A stretch of 64,000 bases of DNA, taken from the NCBI GenBank assembly GCA_963725085.1, contig CAVRXM010000004.1:1-64000 (forward strand), in the 5' to 3' direction. The translations under genes were made by a program, and so were the position numbers. How positions within the stretch are numbered: the first letter of the stretch is position 1; every line of letters starts with the position of its first letter. A model generated the notes under the pieces. It was not told where the DNA came from. It saw nothing but the letters and a program-made list of their open reading frames with translations, and made no database searches. The DNA comes from VRUE01 sp963725085 (GTDB taxonomy: Bacteria > Actinomycetota > Thermoleophilia > Solirubrobacterales > 70-9). This document shows positions 16,819 through 24,866 of the stretch, one piece after another.

Positions 16819-18341
16819 CTAGGCCGGCGTCACCGGGTTGCGGCGCTCGGCGAAGTCCCGGCTCTTGCTCGCCGGCAACGGCGAAGCGGCGGATCAGCTC
16901 CGCGCGCAGGTCCGCCGGCTCGACCACCGCGTCGATCACCAGCTCCGATCCGAGGTGGAGGATGTCGATGTCGGCCGCGTACTCGTCCCGCTTCGCGGCG
17001 ACGAACGCCTCGCGCTCGGACTCGTCCTCGATCGCCTGGATCTGGTTGTAGAAGACGGCGTTGATCGCCGCCTCCGGCCCCATCACCGCGATCGAGGCGG
17101 TCGGCAGCGCGATGCAGCAGTCGGGCTCGAAGGCCGGCCCCGCCATCGCGTAGAGGCCGGCGCCGTAGGCCTTGCGGACGATCACCGAGATCTTCGGCAC
17201 CGTCGCTTCGGAGACGGCGCTGATCATCTTCGCTCCGTGGCGGATGATCCCCTGGCGCTCGACCGCGGTTCCGATCATGAAGCCGGGGACGTCGGCGAGG
17301 AACAGCAGCGGAACGTTGAAGGCGTTGCAGGTCTGGATGAACCGCGCCGCCTTGTCGGCCGAGTCGACGAACAGGACGCCGCCTTTCTGGCGCGGCTGGT
17401 TGGCGACGACCCCGATCGCCTTCCCGTCGAGCCGCCCGTAGCCGACGATCAGCTCCTTTGCCCAGCGCCGGTGGACCTCGAGGAACGAGCCGGCGTCGAG
17501 CAGGGCGTCGAGGACCTCGCGCCATGTCGAAGGCCTGGTTCTCGTCCGCGGGCAGGATCTCGGCGATCGCCGCGTCGGAGGCCGGCGCCGCGGCCTCGGC
17601 GGCGGGCGGGGTCTCGCGCCAGTTTTCGGGCATGAACGAGAGGTAGCGCCGCGCGAGGTCGATCGCCTCCTCGTCGCTGGCGACGAGGAAATGGCCGCAG
17701 CCGGAGACGCCGGTGTGCATCCTCGCCCCGCCCATCTCCTCGAGCGTCACCGTCTCGCCGATCACCATCTCGGCCATCCGCGGCGAGCCCAGGTACATCG
17801 AGGCGTTGCCGTCGCGCATGATCACGACGTCGCAGAAGGCGGGGATGTAGGCGCCGCCGGCGGCGCTCGGGCCGAACAGCAGGCAGACCTGCGGCACCTG
17901 GCCCGAGAGGCGGACCTCGTTGTGGAAGATCCGGCCGGCGCCGCGCCGCCCCGGGAACATCTGGACCTGGTCGGTGATCCGCGCTCCGGCCGAGTCGACG
18001 AGGTAGACCATCGGCACCTGCAGGCTCAGGGCCCGTTCCTGGACGCGGAGGATCTTCTCGACCGTCTTCGGGCCCCACGAGCCGGCCTTCACCGTCGGGT
18101 CGTTTGCCATCAGCGCCACCCGGCGCCCGTCGATCGTCGCCGTGCCGGTGACGACGCCGTCGGCCCCGAGGCCCTCCTGGTCCCAGTTGGCGAGCAGCGC
18201 CTCCTCGGCGAACGAGCCCGGGTCGACGAGGCGCTCGACCCGCTCGCGCACCGGCAGCTTGCCCTGCTCCTCGGTCTTCTCGTGGTGGCGCTGCGGGCCG
18301 CCGGCGAGGGCAGCCTCGAGGGCGGCTCGGATATCGGTCAC
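16819..18341 (-). CDS. acyl-CoA carboxylase carboxyltransferase subunit (AccD1/MCCase-beta-like), two frameshifts
   Basis: The N-terminal half reads HHEKTEEQGKLPVRERVERL, VDSAGARITDQVQMFPG and GPSAAGGAYIPAFCDVVIM; after a one-base insertion near 17523 the C-terminal half continues in another frame (FVDSADKAARFIQTCNAFNV, DVPGFMIGTAVERQGIIRHG, KAYGAGLYAMAGPAF). A second shift near 16880 restores the conserved ending FAERRNPVTPA with TAG at 16819. The order of motifs fits the beta subunit of methylcrotonyl-/geranyl-CoA type carboxylases, and the HMG-CoA lyase and acetoacetyl-CoA synthetase nearby support leucine or isoprenoid breakdown. GTG start at 18341 lies 9 nt after TAGGCT (leaderless). No biotin subunit seen in the window. 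Confidence 0.8.
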
Positions 18342-18353
18342 GGTTCGCCGAGC

Positions 18354-18731
18354 CTAGCCGCCGGCGGCGGTGAGGCGGCGGCCCATCTCCTCGCCCAGCG
18401 CCATCAGGCCGCTGGCCGGGCGGACCATCACCATCATCTCCTTGATCAGGCCGTCCTCGCCGAAGCGGAGGACGTCGACGCCGTTCAGCTCCTTGTCGCC
18501 GACCCTGGCCTCGAAGACGAGCACGGCGGTGTCTCCGGTCTCGACCTGGTCGACGTAGCGGAAGTCCTCGAAGACTTCGACGACGTTGCCCAGGAGCACG
18601 CCCAGCGCCTCGATCCCTTCGTAGGGCTTGAACACGGCCGGGCTGCGGAAGATGACGTCGGGCGAGAACAGCTCGGCGCCGGCGGAGAAGTCCTTCTCCT
18701 CGGCGGCGCGGCGGAATGCATCGCTCTTCAT
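18354..18731 (-). CDS. NTF2-like (SnoaL family) protein
   Basis: 125 residues from ATG 18731: MKSDAFRRAAEEKDFSAG, ELFSPDVIFRSPAVFKPYEG, FEDFRYVDQVETGDTAVLVFEARVGDKELNGVDVLRFGEDGLIKEMMVMVRP. This is the standard nuclear-transport-factor-2 fold in size and pattern, with the substrate pocket unassigned. An upstream ATG at 18755 would overlap the lyase gene. It lies between HMG-CoA lyase and the carboxyltransferase on the same strand, 10 nt from the lyase, so probably part of the same operon. Confidence 0.8.
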   Translation of the reverse strand: MKSDAFRRAAEEKDFSAGAELFSPDVIFRSPAVFKPYEGIEALGVLLGNVVEVFEDFRYVDQVETGDTAVLVFEARVGDKELNGVDVLRFGEDGLIKEMMVMVRPASGLMALGEEMGRRLTAAGG

Positions 18732-18741
18732 CGCCGCCACC

Positions 18742-19665
18742 CTACTCGCTCCCACCCCACTCGACCGGCCCCGCGCGGAGGACGTGGGCGCCGAGCGGCC
18801 GGCCGAGAACCTCCTGGGCGGCGCGCGCCGCCTCGATCAGCCGCGGCAGGTCGACCCCGGTCTCGATCCGCATCTCGTCGAGCATCGAGACCAGGTCCTC
18901 GGTCGCGATGTTCCCCGTCGACCCCGGCGGGACGGGGCAGCCGCCGAGCTCGCCGAAGCTCGACTCGAACGACTCGACCCCCGCATCGATCGCCGCCAGC
19001 ACGTTGGCGAGGCCCTGGCCGCGCGTGTTGTGGAAATGGGCGGTCAGCTCGAGCCCGGACAGCCGCTCGCGCGCCGCGGCGAAGAACCCGTGCGCCTGGC
19101 GCGGGTTCGCCATCCCCGTCGTGTCGCCGAACCCGATCTCCTCGCAACCGGCGGCGGCGAGCCGCTCGGCGATCGCGAAGACCCGCTCCTCGGGCACCTC
19201 GCCCTCGTAAGGGCAGCCGAACGAGACCGAGATCACGCCCTCGCAGCGCAGGCCCGCCTCGGTCGCCGTCGCCAGCGTCCGCTCCAGCCCTGCCAACGAC
19301 TCCTCGATCGAGCGGTTCACGTTCTTTCGGTTGTGGGTCTCCGAGGCGGAGACGAAGACGTTGACCTCGTCGAAGCGGTCGCGCATCGCCAGCGCCCGCT
19401 CGAGCCCGCGCTCGTTCGGGATCAGGACCGAGAACGAGACGCCCTCGCGTCGCTGGACGGAGGCCAGCACCTCCTCGGCGTCGGCGAGCTGCGGGATCAC
19501 CTCCGGCCGCACGAAGGAGGTCACCTCGATCCGCCGCAGGCCGGAGCCCGAGAGGAGGTCGATCAGCCTCACCTTGTCGGCGGTCGCGATCTCCTCGGGC
19601 TCGTTCTGGAACCCGTCGCGCGGCCCGACCTCGCGGATCCGGACGCTGCTGGGAAGCTCGGCCAT
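18742..19665 (-). CDS. mvaB: hydroxymethylglutaryl-CoA lyase
   Basis: 307 residues. Typical DRE-TIM metallolyase motifs are VREVGPRDGFQNE-like at the N-terminus (IREVGPRDGFQNEPE), FVSASETHNRKNVNRS, GEISVSFGCPYEG-like, IGFGDTTGMANP, TAHFHNTRGQGLANVLAA and the HMGCL hallmark GGCPVPPGSTGNIATEDLVSML. It splits HMG-CoA into acetyl-CoA and acetoacetate, the last step of leucine degradation. The ATG at 19665 is 6 nt after a TACCCT box, so the message is likely leaderless. The neighbours (carboxyltransferase, acetoacetyl-CoA synthetase) complete the picture. Confidence 0.92.
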   Translation of the reverse strand: MAELPSSVRIREVGPRDGFQNEPEEIATADKVRLIDLLSGSGLRRIEVTSFVRPEVIPQLADAEEVLASVQRREGVSFSVLIPNERGLERALAMRDRFDEVNVFVSASETHNRKNVNRSIEESLAGLERTLATATEAGLRCEGVISVSFGCPYEGEVPEERVFAIAERLAAAGCEEIGFGDTTGMANPRQAHGFFAAARERLSGLELTAHFHNTRGQGLANVLAAIDAGVESFESSFGELGGCPVPPGSTGNIATEDLVSMLDEMRIETGVDLPRLIEAARAAQEVLGRPLGAHVLRAGPVEWGGSE

Positions 19666-19691
19666 GGTCGAAGGGTAGGCGGCGGCCCGCC

Positions 19692-20060
19692 TCAGCCGAG
19701 CTGGCCGACGGCGATAACGCGGCGCTCGTGGGTGCCGACGCCGATCGTGCGCTCGCCCTCGGTCACCTCGACGTCGAAGCGGAGCTTGCGGTCTTCGACC
19801 ACCTCGCGCAGGATCGTCCTCACCGTGCAGGTCGAACCCTCGGCAGCCGCGGCGACGTGCTTGATGCAGACTTCGAACCCGACCGTCGCGCTGCCCTCCG
19901 GCAGGTTCTCGAGGGCGAGCCTCGCCGAGCTGCCCTCCATCATCGCGATCATCCCCGGCGTCGAGAGGACGCTCGACCCGATCGACCCGCCGACGTCGGT
20001 CAGCAGCCGGTCGGCGACGAAGAACTCGTCGCTGCGCTCGATTCCGGGCTCCAGCCCCAT
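19692..20060 (-). CDS. thioesterase family protein (FlK-like hotdog)
   Basis: 122 residues: MGLEPGIERSDEFFVADRLL, LSTPGMIAMMEGSSARLALENLPEGSATVGFEVCIKHVAAA, then an R-x-I-L core (CTVRTILREVVEDRKLRF) and GTHERRVIAV. This resembles the fluoroacetyl-CoA thioesterase-like hotdog family that hydrolyses or binds acyl-CoA. Substrate unknown. Starts 3 nt after the SDR stop on the same strand, so the two form an operon. Confidence 0.8.
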   Translation of the reverse strand: MGLEPGIERSDEFFVADRLLTDVGGSIGSSVLSTPGMIAMMEGSSARLALENLPEGSATVGFEVCIKHVAAAAEGSTCTVRTILREVVEDRKLRFDVEVTEGERTIGVGTHERRVIAVGQLG

Positions 20061-20062
20061 CC

Positions 20063-20797
20063 TCAGACCATCCCGAGGCCGCCGCTGACGCCGAGCGTCT
20101 CGCCGGTCACATAGGTCGCGTCGTCGGAGGCGAGGAAGGCGACCGCGGCGGCGACCTCCTCGGGCTGTCCGAGTCGCTTCAGCTGCGTCGCCTCTTTCAT
20201 CGTCTCGATCACTTTCTCGCCGATCTCGCCGAACTCCCTGGCGCCCATCAGCAGCGGCGTCTCGATCGGCCCCGGCGCGATCGAGTTGGCGGTGATCCCG
20301 TAACGGGCGTTCTCGCGCCCGATCGCCTTCATGAACGCGATCACGCCGCCCTTCGCCGCCGAGTACACGGCCGAGCCCTTCGACCCGACGCGGCCGGCCT
20401 CCGAGGAGATGCTGACGATCCGCCCGTAGCGGGCCTCCTGCATCGGCCCGAGCGCCGCGTGGGTGCAGTTGAGGACGCCGCCGAGGTTGATCGCGAGCAC
20501 CCGCTGCCACTGGTCCGGCGTGGTGTAGGTGAAGAAGCCGAACTCGTCGGTGCCGGCGTTGTTGACGAGGATGTCGGGGGTGCCGACGGCCTCGACCGCG
20601 GCGCGCGCCGCCTCAAGATCGGTCACGTCGAGCTCGATCGGGTGGCCGCTGATCTCCCCCGCGACCCGCTCGGCTCCCGCGAGGTCGATGTCGCCGACCC
20701 AGACCTCGGCGCCCTCGGCGGCGAGCCGTGCCGCGGTCGCGGCGCCGATCCCGCCGGCGCCGCCGGTGACCAAAGCCTTCCTGCCCTCGAGCCTCAC
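20063..20797 (-). CDS. SDR-family 3-ketoacyl/alcohol reductase
   Basis: Short-chain dehydrogenase of 244 residues. The cofactor motif is VTGGAGGIGAATAARLA near residues 9-25, the structural NNAG is at VNNAGTDEF, and the catalytic Ser-Tyr-Lys appears as SISSEAGR ... VYSAAKGGV. The C-terminal TGETLGVSGGLGMV is standard for the 3-oxoacyl-reductase-like subgroup. I choose GTG 20797 because a TATTGT box lies exactly 7 nt upstream, indicating a leaderless message from a promoter shared back-to-back with npdG. Operon partner is the thioesterase. Confidence 0.85.
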   Translation of the reverse strand: MRLEGRKALVTGGAGGIGAATAARLAAEGAEVWVGDIDLAGAERVAGEISGHPIELDVTDLEAARAAVEAVGTPDILVNNAGTDEFGFFTYTTPDQWQRVLAINLGGVLNCTHAALGPMQEARYGRIVSISSEAGRVGSKGSAVYSAAKGGVIAFMKAIGRENARYGITANSIAPGPIETPLLMGAREFGEIGEKVIETMKEATQLKRLGQPEEVAAAVAFLASDDATYVTGETLGVSGGLGMV

Positions 20798-20821
20798 GGC
20801 CGCCACAATAAACTCTCGCCC
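20798..20821. promoter_or_regulatory. symmetric divergent leaderless promoter (SDR / npdG)
   Basis: Two -10 boxes share one base pair region: TATTGT on the minus strand (20810-20805) and TAAACT on the plus strand (20809-20814). Each ends exactly 7 nt before a start codon, GTG at 20797 and CTG at 20822. No Shine-Dalgarno sequence is present for either gene and there is no clear -35. Confidence 0.6.
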
Positions 20822-21508
20822 CTGACCGAGCCCATCCCGATAATCGGCGGAACCGGGGCGCTCGGCGCAGGGATGGCGCTGCGCTGGGCCCGGGCCGGGC
20901 AGGAGATCGTGATCGGCTCGCGCTCGGCCGAGCGAGCCGGGGAAGCGGCGGCACGCATCCGCGAGCGGGTCCCGGGCGCCGAGGTCGAGGGCCTGCTCAA
21001 CGCCGATGCGGCGCGCCGGGCGAAGATCGTCTTCCTCACCGTCCCCTTCCGCGCCCAGTCGGAGAACCTCAACAACCTTCGCGAGGCGCTCGAGCCGGGC
21101 CAGATCCTCGTCGACTGCACCGTCCCGCTCGCCGCCGCGGTGAGCGGCAAGGCGACCCGCTCGCTCGGGGTCTGGCAGGGCTCGGCGGCCCAGCAGGCCG
21201 AGGAGATGGTCCCCGACGGCGTCACCGTCGTCTCGGCCCTGCACACGGTCTCGGCGCCGGCCCTGTCCGACCTCGACGCCGAGCTCGACGAGGACATCCT
21301 GATCTGCGGTGAGCGCAAGGACGACAAGGCCCGCGTCGCGCGTCTGATCGAGGCGATCCCCGGCCTCCGGCCGGTAAACGCCGGAGCCCTCGAGATGGCG
21401 CGGATCGTCGAGCAGCTGACGCCGCTCCTGATCTCGATCAACACCCGCTACAAGACCCACGCCGGGATCCGCATCACCGGCCTTCCCGACGGCGACCATT
21501 GGGCCTAG
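20822..21508 (+). CDS. npdG: NADPH-dependent F420 reductase
   Basis: About 228 residues beginning TEPIPIIGGTGALGAGMALRWA, the Rossmann motif of Fno/NpdG. It is followed by IVIGSRSAERA (NADPH phosphate binding), IVFLTVPFRAQSE, a hydride-transfer region DCTVPLAA and the C-terminal LTPLLISINTRYKTHAGIRITG that contacts F420. The enzyme moves hydride between NADPH and F420. No ATG, GTG or TTG lies upstream in frame before the motif; the only sensible start is CTG at 20822, which is also where a leaderless transcript would begin. Heads the F420 biosynthesis run. Confidence 0.9.
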   Translation: MTEPIPIIGGTGALGAGMALRWARAGQEIVIGSRSAERAGEAAARIRERVPGAEVEGLLNADAARRAKIVFLTVPFRAQSENLNNLREALEPGQILVDCTVPLAAAVSGKATRSLGVWQGSAAQQAEEMVPDGVTVVSALHTVSAPALSDLDAELDEDILICGERKDDKARVARLIEAIPGLRPVNAGALEMARIVEQLTPLLISINTRYKTHAGIRITGLPDGDHWA

Positions 21509-21515
21509 GGCCGCG

Positions 21516-22442
21516 GTGAGGGTCGCTCTTCTCGCCGGCGGCACCGGCGGCGCCAAACTCGGCGCCGGGCTGCAGGAGGAGATCGGCGCCGAACTCACGG
21601 TGATCGCCAACACCGGCGACGACATCGAGACCCTCGGCGTCCACGTCTCCCCCGACCCCGACCTCGTCACCTACTGGCTGAGCGGGGAAATCGACGCCGA
21701 GCGCGGCTGGGGCATCCGCGACGACGCCTTCACCGTCTTCGAGCGGCTCGTCCGGCTCGGGGCGCCGGACTGGTTCGGGCTCACCGACCGCGACCTCGCC
21801 ACCTGCCTCTACCGCCGCCAGTTCATCGAGGAGGGCGGGACCCAGACCGCGGCCCAGGCGCAGATCGCGACCGCGCTCGGGGTCGAGGCGCGCGTGCTTC
21901 CGATGACCGAGTCGCCGGTGCGGACAAAGGTCCTGACCGCGGCCGGGCGCTGGGACATCCAGGAGTACCTGATCATCCACCGCGGCCAGCCTGAGGTGAC
22001 CGGGGTCGAGCTCGACGGGATCGCCGAGGCCGAGCCGAGCGCCGAGGTCCTCGCCGCAATCCGCGACGCCGACGCGATCGTGATCGGTCCCTCCAACCCG
22101 GTGATCAGCATCGGCCCGATCCTCGCGATGCCCGGGATGCGGGAGGCGATCGCCGCGGCCGGCGCCCCCGTCGTCGGCGTCAGCCCCTTCGTCGCCGGTG
22201 AGGTCGTCAAAGGCCCGACCGAGCGGTTCATGGCCGCGGTCGGGCGGCCCTCGACCGCGGCCGGCGTCGCCTCGCTCTACTCGGGGCTGATCGACGCGAT
22301 GGTCGTCGACAAAGACGACCCCGACCCGCCTCCGGACGAGGTCGCAACCGAGGCCGCGCCGACCCTGATGGACAGCGCCGCCGCGCGGGCCCGGCTGGCG
22401 CGCATCGTCCTCGACCTTGCCGCTAGCTTGAGCGAAGGTTGA
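21516..22442 (+). CDS. fbiA: 2-phospho-L-lactate transferase (F420-0 synthesis)
   Basis: 308 residues, start GTG 21516, opening VALLAGGTGGAKLGAGLQE (CofD fold), with ANTGDDIETLGVHVSPDPD, WGIRDDAFTVFERL, and IVIGPSNPVISIGPIL near residue 190: all CofD/FbiA hallmarks. The enzyme joins the activated phospholactate (or dehydro form) to the deazaflavin Fo. Follows npdG by 7 nt and overlaps fbiD by 4 bases. Confidence 0.93.
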   Translation: MRVALLAGGTGGAKLGAGLQEEIGAELTVIANTGDDIETLGVHVSPDPDLVTYWLSGEIDAERGWGIRDDAFTVFERLVRLGAPDWFGLTDRDLATCLYRRQFIEEGGTQTAAQAQIATALGVEARVLPMTESPVRTKVLTAAGRWDIQEYLIIHRGQPEVTGVELDGIAEAEPSAEVLAAIRDADAIVIGPSNPVISIGPILAMPGMREAIAAAGAPVVGVSPFVAGEVVKGPTERFMAAVGRPSTAAGVASLYSGLIDAMVVDKDDPDPPPDEVATEAAPTLMDSAAARARLARIVLDLAASLSEG

Positions 22443-23080
22443 AGGCGACAGCGGTACTCCCCGTCAAGCGGTTCGCCGAGGCGAAGCGGCGGCTGGCCGC
22501 CGGCATCGACGACGACAGGCGCCGGGCCCTCGTCGCCGCGATGCTCGCCGACGTGCTCGAGGCGATCGCCGACGCCAGGATGGTCGAGCGGACGATCGTC
22601 GTCAGCGATGAGCCGGGGGCGGCAGGGCCGGCGGCCGACGCCGGCGCCGAGCTGATCCCGGACACGCCAAACGCCGGCCACTCGGAGGCGACCCTGTTCG
22701 GGATCGAGCGCGCGGTCGCCCGCGGGGCCGAGTGCGTCGTACTTCTCCCCGGCGACTGCCCCCTGCTCGACCCGCGTGAGCTCGACCGGCTCCTCACCGG
22801 CGTCCCCGAGCGCTATGCCGGCATCGTCCCCGACCGGCACGGGACCGGAACCAACGCCCTCGTCCTCGCCCCGCCGGGGTCGATCCGCCCCGCCTTCGGC
22901 GAGGGGAGCTGCGCCCGCCACGTCGCCGCGGCGCGCGAGGCCGGGATCCCGTACGGGGTCGAGGAGCTCGCCTCGCTCGGCCTCGACCTCGACACCCCGG
23001 CCGACGTCGTCGCCCTGACCCGCGAGCTCGAGTCCCGCCCGGGCCGGGCCCGCCGCACCGCGAAGGTGCTGGGGCTGTGA
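22439..23080 (+). CDS. fbiD: 2-phospho-L-lactate (PEP) guanylyltransferase
   Basis: 213 residues from TTG 22439, overlapping fbiA as TTGA. CofC-type nucleotidyltransferase: TAVLPVKRFAEAKRRLA at the N-terminus, VLLPGDCPLLDPRELDRLL with the metal-binding aspartate, IVPDRHGTGTNALVLAPP and FGEGSCARHVAAA. It makes the GPPL/EPPG donor used by FbiA. Coupled by overlap on both sides. Confidence 0.92.
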   Translation: MKATAVLPVKRFAEAKRRLAAGIDDDRRRALVAAMLADVLEAIADARMVERTIVVSDEPGAAGPAADAGAELIPDTPNAGHSEATLFGIERAVARGAECVVLLPGDCPLLDPRELDRLLTGVPERYAGIVPDRHGTGTNALVLAPPGSIRPAFGEGSCARHVAAAREAGIPYGVEELASLGLDLDTPADVVALTRELESRPGRARRTAKVLGL

Positions 23081-23820
23081 GCGAACTTCAGCTCCTTCCG
23101 ATCGAGGGGCTGCCCGAGTTCGGCGAGGGGATGTCCGTCGGCGAGGAGGTTGCCGCCCGCGTCGCGCTCCGCGACGGCGACGTCGTCATCGTCTCGCAGA
23201 AGATCGTCTCCAAGGCGGAGGGACGGGTCGTCCACCTCCACGCCGCGATCCCCGGCGCCGAAGCTCGACGGCTCGCCGCCGTCCTCGGCAAGGACCCGGC
23301 CCTCGTCGAGCTGATCCTCGCCGAGAGCGCCAACGTCCTGCGGGCCGAGCGCAGCGTCCTGATCGTCGAGACCCACCAGGGCTTCGTCTGCGCCAATGCC
23401 GGCATCGACACTTCGAACCTGCCCGAGGGGTCGGTCGCCCTCCTGCCCGAGGACCCCGATGCCTCGGCCCGCATGATCCGTGCCGAGATCGAGGCCGCGT
23501 CGTCGCGTCGGGTCGCCGTCGTCGTCTCCGACAGCTTCGGGCGGGCCTGGCGGCTGGGCCAGGCCGAGGTCGCGATCGGGTGCGCGGGGCTCACCCCGAT
23601 CGACGACTGGCGCGGCCGCGAGGACGGCGGCGGGCGAACTCTCGACGCGACCCAGATCGCGGTCGCCGACGAGGCCGCGGCGGCGGCCGACCTCGTCCGC
23701 GACAAGGCGAGCCGGGTCCCGGCCGTGATCGTCCGCGGACTCGACCGCTTCGTCACCGAGGACGACGGCCCCGGCGCCGCCGCCCTCCGCCGCCCTCCCG
23801 ACGAGGACCTGTTCCGCTAA
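23077..23820 (+). CDS. cofE: coenzyme F420-0:L-glutamate ligase
   Basis: 247 residues from GTG 23077, overlapping fbiD as GTGA. CofE motifs present: DVVIVSQKIVSKAEGRVV, VETHQGFVCANAGIDTSN, VVVSDSFGRAWRLGQAEVAIG and LADLVRDKASRVPAVIVRG-like. It adds the gamma-glutamyl tail to F420-0. Only the ligase domain is present; the C-terminal nitroreductase-like domain found fused in mycobacterial FbiB (which reduces dehydro-F420-0) is missing here and not seen elsewhere in the window. Confidence 0.92.
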   Translation: MSELQLLPIEGLPEFGEGMSVGEEVAARVALRDGDVVIVSQKIVSKAEGRVVHLHAAIPGAEARRLAAVLGKDPALVELILAESANVLRAERSVLIVETHQGFVCANAGIDTSNLPEGSVALLPEDPDASARMIRAEIEAASSRRVAVVVSDSFGRAWRLGQAEVAIGCAGLTPIDDWRGREDGGGRTLDATQIAVADEAAAAADLVRDKASRVPAVIVRGLDRFVTEDDGPGAAALRRPPDEDLFR

Positions 23821-23826
23821 GCCTCG

Positions 23827-23865
23827 CATCAAGTTCACCCTCCATTACCCGGTCAACTTGATGCG
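23827..23865. repeat. 39-nt palindromic repeat, copy A
   Basis: CATCAAGTT ... AACTTGATG with conserved flank GCG. It is the same length as, and aligns base for base with, copies at 43058-43096 and 44019-44057. Lies between convergent cofE and the alcohol dehydrogenase gene, so it may also terminate both. Confidence 0.75.
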
Positions 23866-23875
23866 CTGACCCAGA

Positions 23876-24862
23876 TCAGCTGACCACGAGCACGGCGGCG
23901 CCGCGGAGGGAGCCGCTGCGGATCGACTCCAGCGCTTCGTTGGCGCCGCTCAGCGGGTGGACCTCGATGTCGGTCTCGATCGGCGCCTCCTCGGCGAGCG
24001 CGAAGAACTCCTCGCCGTCGCCGCGGGTCAGGTTCGCGACCGATCCAAGCGATCGCTCCTCCCAGAGGATCTCGTAGGGAAACGACGGGATGTCGCTCAT
24101 GTGGATGCCGGCGCTGATCACCCGCGCCCCCTTGGCGCTGGCCCGCAGCGCCACCGTCATCAGGTCGCCGACCGGGGCGAAGACGATCGCGCCGTCGAGC
24201 TCCTCGGGCGGCCGCTCCTCGGATGAGCCCGCCCACTCGGCGCCGAGGCTGCGGGCGAACGCCTGCCCCTCGGCGTCGCCCTCGCGGGTGAACGCGAACA
24301 CGCGCCGCCCCTGGTGGGCCGCGACCTGGCAGAGAATGTGGGCCGAGGCGCCGAAGCCGTAGAACCCGATCCGCTCGGCGTCGCCGACGAGGCGCAGCGC
24401 CCGATACCCGATCAATCCGGCGCAGAGCAGCGGCGCCGCCTTGGCGTCGGCATAGCGGTCGGGGATCGACATGCAGTAGCGCTCATCGGCGACGGCCATC
24501 TCGGCGTAGCCGCCGTCGATGTCGTAGCCGGTGAAGCGGGCGCGATCGCAGAGGTTCTCCCGCCCGCTGAGGCAGTAGCGGCACTCGCCGCAGGTCCAGC
24601 CGAGCCAGGGGACGCCGACCCGATCGCCGATCGCAAACCGGCCCGACCCCTCCCCCAGCTCGGCGATCCTGCCGACGATCTGGTGACCGAGGACGAGCGG
24701 CAGCTTCGGCTCGGTCAGGTCGCCATCGGCGATGTGGAGGTCGGTTCGACAGACGCCGCAGGCTGAGACCGAGATCAGAACCTGGCCGGCGGCGGGCTCC
24801 GGCGCGGGCATCTCGACCGGCCGGAGGGGCTCGCGCTGCCGCTCCAGGACCATCGCCCGCAT
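23876..24862 (-). CDS. zinc-dependent alcohol dehydrogenase
   Basis: 328 residues of the zinc MDR family. Catalytic zinc ligands are in SACGVCRTDLH (Cys) and VLGHQIVG (His); the structural zinc site is CGECRYCLSGRENLCD. The cofactor domain reads RIGFYGFGASAHILCQVA. Resembles AdhP/AdhA-like NAD(P) alcohol dehydrogenases. Convergent with the F420 run, separated by the palindrome, so not obviously part of it. Confidence 0.88.
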   Translation of the reverse strand: MRAMVLERQREPLRPVEMPAPEPAAGQVLISVSACGVCRTDLHIADGDLTEPKLPLVLGHQIVGRIAELGEGSGRFAIGDRVGVPWLGWTCGECRYCLSGRENLCDRARFTGYDIDGGYAEMAVADERYCMSIPDRYADAKAAPLLCAGLIGYRALRLVGDAERIGFYGFGASAHILCQVAAHQGRRVFAFTREGDAEGQAFARSLGAEWAGSSEERPPEELDGAIVFAPVGDLMTVALRASAKGARVISAGIHMSDIPSFPYEILWEERSLGSVANLTRGDGEEFFALAEEAPIETDIEVHPLSGANEALESIRSGSLRGAAVLVVS

Positions 24863-24866
24863 CGGC

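Noticed and set aside
20825..21670. Upstream extension of the SDR frame over npdG
   Set aside because: No SDR homology before the VTGGAGGIG motif, and it would overlap npdG and fbiA completely.
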